The translations under genes and the position numbers were made by a program. DNA of 64,000 bases from NCBI GenBank assembly GCA_947034885.2, contig OX344757.2, forward strand, positions 2,480,001-2,544,000. The letters run 5' to 3'. The stretch is from Thuidium tamariscinum. Taxonomy: Eukaryota > Streptophyta > Bryopsida > Hypnales > Thuidiaceae. Shown here in pieces: positions 59,801 through 64,000 of this stretch; position 1 is the first letter of the stretch; each line of letters opens with the position of its first letter. The notes below the pieces were generated by a model. That model did not search any database. It was not told where the DNA came from and saw nothing but the letters and a program-made list of their open reading frames with translations.

Positions 59801-61597
59801 CTGAAAAACTCCGTAACCATTGCCACGATTATATCTGCTGCCATTTCATGATCAAACTGGAAGTCTGCTGTCGAAATAGATGGAAACGCTAGCGATCTAG
59901 CCCCATCCATATCGTCGTCCTTATTCATCATATCTACAAAGTTTGCATCTGTTCTCCTGTCTCCAAAATTCAAATGAGGGCTACTACTTGATACTCGCAC
60001 GCTCTGTGAGGACGAACTTATATGCTCATCAACGGAAGACTTAGGCTTCCATTCCTTGCCGAAAAGTGACTGTAAAGTCCCCTTCCCTTCCTGGACACTG
60101 GCACCGAATACACCCAAAGGTAGACGACCCCCACTGTCCAGCTGTGAGTAAAGAGCAATAGCTTTCTCAAGCTCGATGTCTGTCCGACAGTAAGTAATCC
60201 GAACAAATCCTTCTTCCAGAGTCGGTGGAATTCGTGACCGTGAAACGCGGGACACCACTCCTCCAACACCTGAGCCCTGTAATCCTCCCTCGTGCTCAAT
60301 ACGTTGGGAAGCCCGCTGGATGCACACGCTCAATGGAAGATTAATAACCAATGCATGAGCCTCTGCCCCCCTCTCCTTGGCTAGTAGAAGGAACTCTTTA
60401 CGTTGTTCAAGGTCAATGTTGCAACGGTCTATAAGCACACAGCGCCATGTAGAGAGTGCAGTCCCCGCACTCTTCAGACACTGTACTTTGGTGCCACGTT
60501 TACCATTTGAAATTACATCCTGCAAAATTACATTTACGGCAATATGAAACTAGCAAGCCTATAAGGATTACACAATGCCATTTAAGAGATTTGCTATAAA
60601 GATAAAGGGCATGTCGAATTCATATAGAGGATTTCCATTTGCTTCCAGTTATATGTATGCCAGGATTTAAAACTTCTAGTTTGAGTTATCCTTATTACTT
60701 AAGTCCTTGCAGAGAAGATAATTCTTACTGCAAAACTACCCAAGATAGTCCCAATCCTACCATCACACCATCGCCATCTTGAGTCTCAATAATCTGCGAA
60801 CGATCTGTGATTGATCTTCAGAACAATCAAAGTCAAGAATAACATCTATTTCTTACCAAACTTCAATTGCTATATGAGACTGATTCAACAAACCTGGCAG
60901 ACACGAGTCCAAGGCCGAGCTGCATTTTGAACAATTTTCTGACAAACCGTGCTTTTGCCAGACCCTGGCGGCCCGACTAGCATTAACAGCACCAAGTCCT
61001 TGCTGTCATTTGGCCGCTGTAAAGTCGAAGCTGTAGACGCTGCTGATTAGTGAATGTTAAGAAAACATAACGCCCTCAATTGAGAACACACTTCACACTG
61101 ATGAAGAATTCTTCAACAATTAACCCTAAAGGATTAAGGATTCGTAGTTTGAAAATGAGAAATTTGATTGATCATATTTTCAACATATATTTGAGCTGGG
61201 CCGATTTCACCGAAATTAGTGAAGAACATTGCATATGTCAGTCAACAACTAGAATTGGACTCAAGAAAGTCCACATAAGACCTACTCAAGACTGCTAAGA
61301 AAAACATTTAGGGGGTAAAGATACTTATCAATACACAAAACCAGGACCTGCCCTATCCTACGACGAGTCCCTCTTCTTCTCTCTAACCACTTAAAAATGA
61401 ATGGAGAATTGAAGTAACAAGATTGTCGTAAATTTTATAAAAATTGAAATACCTGGCAGCTGAGGTGGTGTAGACTCCTCATGAAACTTTACGCGATCGG
61501 TCTCTGATGGATGCCGAAACTCCAGCAAGTGCTCAGGATTTGTTCTATAACACGCAGCGCCCCACTTGCAGTCCGGTAAGTGATTTTTTCTGTCCAT
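56818..61597 (-). CDS. BHLH140: Aprataxin-like protein (bHLH140 type): PBZ finger, P-loop kinase, macro, HIT, C2HC finger
   Basis: Seven GT-AG exons, read downward: 61597-61453, 61030-60894 (acceptor may lie 9 or 12 bases upstream, in frame), 60519-59606, 59477-58860, 58218-58035, 57862-57692, 57132-56818. Phases fit throughout and give 827 residues. The start ATG at 61597 has an in-frame stop six codons upstream. Residues 9-30 match a PBZ zinc finger (C10, C16, H23, H29; CYRTNPEH). GPPGSGKST at 68-76 is a Walker A in a polynucleotide-kinase-like domain, with IDRCN at 124-128. A macro domain covers about 320-500 (GDIT 377, NATN 395, GGGGVNAAI 404, HVLGPN 458). HIT covers about 620-740, with QLHMHVIS at 729-736. 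C792, C795, H808, C812 form the C-terminal finger. Aprataxins remove AMP from aborted DNA ligation ends; a nuclear single-strand-break repair role is inferred. The bHLH name is historical; no bHLH is visible. Confidence 0.9.
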
Positions 61598-62253
61598 TAA
61601 ATAGCATCTGCGTCAATCACAACATCGCTCAGCAAAAAACTTGCATCCTAAGTCGCAGCGATGTCAGGTTCAATTAGCACTATATCGTCGCCTGCGCAAA
61701 CTTGCATCGAGAAACTTCATCAAAGAAGGCAAAAGAAGTGAGAAAACGAGAAAAAAACTCCCCATACTAACGATCACCACGATCTAAAGAAATTCACACT
61801 AAAAAAAATGTCAATGGCCTTCAGCGACAACTTCAATTCGTAGGAATCCATCAACGGATGCATGATTTTGCCCAGAGCCTCAACACGACCGACAATATCG
61901 ATTTCAGCGACAGATTCATATGGACATTAGAAGCTAAAAACGAATTCATAGCAGTCCAGGGCTCTCAAAAGGACCAAAATCGAAAAAAAAAATACGAAAG
62001 AACTCGAAGTTTGGATACGAGCTCTAACCGATTGACAAATTTCAGTAAAGAAATGATGCGATGACGCAACGACCTTGACTCTTTGGCTCATCACCACGAG
62101 CATTCCGATCAATGGCATCACGAACGTGTTCAACAAGGCAACCTCATTTCAAGGCAAATTATGAAGAAACCCTGAAGTCCTATCGCAGCTCTCACTGTGG
62201 CAGAATTCACGACCCAAACACCATGAAGATGCATTTGCTGTGGATGATGTGCA

Positions 62254-62288
62254 AAACCCTAAATCAACATGTAATTCCTTAAACCCTA
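62254..62288 (-). promoter_or_regulatory. Paired telo-box motifs upstream of the aprataxin-like gene
   Basis: AAACCCTAA (62254-62262) and AAACCCTAG (62281-62289) on the plus strand, i.e. TAGGGTTT toward the gene, about 660 bp upstream of its ATG. Such telo-boxes are common near plant transcription starts, especially of genes tied to cell division. No TATA box was picked out. A 5' untranslated exon could lie between here and 61597. Confidence 0.35.
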
Positions 62289-62299
62289 GTGGACTCACG

Positions 62300-64000
62300 A
62301 TGTGGATGATGAATGCTTAGAAGAGCTCGCTTCATCCAATTGATAATCATAAAGAGTTTATTCCCACCGTGCTCTAATGGAAGAATACTTCATTTGAGTT
62401 CTATTATTATATATCATTTTTTTCTATTTCAACAAAATTCAACAAAAAAATTTTCAGACTTTAGAATAGAAAAATATTATATAATTTTTTTCCCTAAAAA
62501 AACTTAAAATATAAACCAATGAATGTATTTACCATTGTTTGCAATTAACTTGAGCAATGATGACACTTTTAAGAAATTCAAACAAATAATTGTAACTCAT
62601 TCCAAATGTTTATATCATTAGGATCATGTTAAGAAGATATAAAACATCACCTTTTAGTTCACTCTTCTTTCTACTCATATCTTAAATTGAATTTTAATTT
62701 TAATTCAACTTATATTCTTTTTTGAAGTAACAAGAAGGCATAATTGCATATAATCTAACCCTTTTGCCATTCCAAGAAAATACAAATTGCATAAAAATCC
62801 CAATATAATTCAAAATATGACCAGAAAAAAAGATCAAATGGTCAACAATACTCCATAAATTTTAGAATAATCCTATTAAACCTATTTTGAGGAGTATTCT
62901 TCATCGCTCTATTTCATATAAGTTATAATTTTTTCAAAAATTCCTCAAAGCTATGAGATATTTTTTCAAAACATTCATCATCCATCCAATAAAATGTAGA
63001 GCATTTAACAATTAATCCTTCAAAAATTCGACTTAATCCTAAAATGGCAAGTCTATGATTATATAATTGATATTTGATCAATATTTGTTACTAGTCACAT
63101 TCTTGGTACATGCACAGATTTCATCTTATAGCATTTTGACATATAGTGCAAAGGTTACAAATTATTGAGTTATTTTTTAATCTTAAATTATCCTAAATTA
63201 TAAATCATTTAGTTGCATTCTCGGTACTATTAAAAAATCTCTTCAAATTGAAAAAAAAAAATTTATATTTAAACAAGATTTTAGGCTCATACTTCTATAT
63301 ACAATGAAATGTAAAATTTTAAGATTTATGTTAAACTTTCTTGCATTGTAGTGATTAGACTTCACAAGCTTCATATTGACTGTTAGTTATTCTCTAATAC
63401 AAAAATAAATAATTTAAACATCTAAATGAAGTTTTGACACCAAAAATTAAAATGCATAAATGATATGTTCCTCCATCTCTTTGGACTGAATAGCTTAATT
63501 TGCTAAAATAGTTGTACTCTTTAGTGGATACATTGTCCTTATGCATGGATGAACAAACAATTTTTCATCCATATTTTTGTATTTTCATCTATACTCACAA
63601 ATGAAAATAATTTCAAAGCCTTGAATTTTTTCTATCTTATCAAAATGACATTGATATATTCTAATATCATAGTAGTCTTGACATTGATTTTTCAAAGTTA
63701 CATTGTTTAAAAATTAGTGCAATTAAAATATTATTAGATTCAATCAATATCCTCCCAAAGTATTTTGTGGTGACACTAATTTTTAAAGGGGCATTGATGA
63801 TCCCTCTTTTACTATTTGGACAAATCAATGTAAAGTGAAAATATCCAAACTATATGAGTATCCATTTTTAACAAGTAAATTTTTATTGAAAATGTCATAT
63901 TTCTCCTACAATGCAACTGAACAATTCCCACACATTTTATTTCAATTGGTTGACTACTAATTCTTTAGATTTGGGTATTATGACCAAGTTTTGCAACAAT
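62300..64000. other. AT-rich sequence, no gene seen
   Basis: Long A and T runs, no protein-like frame, no clear TIR or tandem structure on either strand. Confidence 0.6.

Noticed and set aside
56818..61597. A bHLH DNA-binding domain, as the plant gene name implies
   Set aside because: No basic helix-loop-helix pattern is visible; the name is a historical label.

Overview
The window looks like nuclear DNA of a land plant. It has GT-AG introns, a seven-exon plant-type aprataxin-like gene, a decayed chromodomain Ty3/Gypsy retrotransposon, many small terminal-inverted-repeat (TIR) elements, and long AT-rich stretches with no open frame. I infer a non-seed plant (lycophyte, fern or bryophyte) with a large, repeat-rich genome, because the main gene family matches no seed-plant family I know. 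The species cannot be fixed from the sequence alone. No prokaryotic, organellar, rRNA, tRNA or CRISPR feature was seen.

Layout. 1-8.0 kb: repeats, including a Gypsy integrase remnant on the minus strand (1.2-2.3 kb). 8.0-52.7 kb: a dispersed tandem family of eight copies (A-H, all plus strand) of one unrecognised gene. It encodes a secreted-pathway protein with a signal peptide and about seven membrane segments. Each full unit has a noncoding first exon with a GT donor, an intron of about 0.7-1.2 kb, and one coding exon that always ends in NLSQIIPFIG. Only C (32.2-33.5 kb) and F (48.3-49.6 kb) are open throughout. A (10.1-11.4 kb) is broken by one missing base. B, D, E, G and H are pseudogenes with frameshifts, stops, deletions and transposon insertions. 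Between the copies lie decayed, unrecognised coding fragments (15.9-17.5, 19.8-21.2 and 36.9-37.2 kb).

Mobile elements. At least eight ends or copies belong to a TIR family with ends like GGGTGATTGCAAGAAACAC and, where readable, 4-bp target-site duplications. Three copies belong to a TA-flanked MITE family. CACTA-type MITEs, a foldback element, a retroposed insert with an 11-bp target duplication, and several single MITEs are also present. A segmental duplication (24.7-28.2 kb against 51.9-56.6 kb) carries gene copies B and H and supplies empty sites for several insertions, so their relative order can be read.

56.8-61.6 kb: an apparently intact minus-strand gene for an 827-residue aprataxin-like protein (called bHLH140 in Arabidopsis). 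It joins an N-terminal PBZ-type zinc finger, a polynucleotide-kinase-like P-loop domain, a macro domain, a HIT domain and a C-terminal C2HC zinc finger. It is the only confidently identified functional gene, a predicted DNA single-strand-break end-processing enzyme whose extra modules suggest ADP-ribose recognition. 62.3-64 kb: AT-rich, no gene seen.
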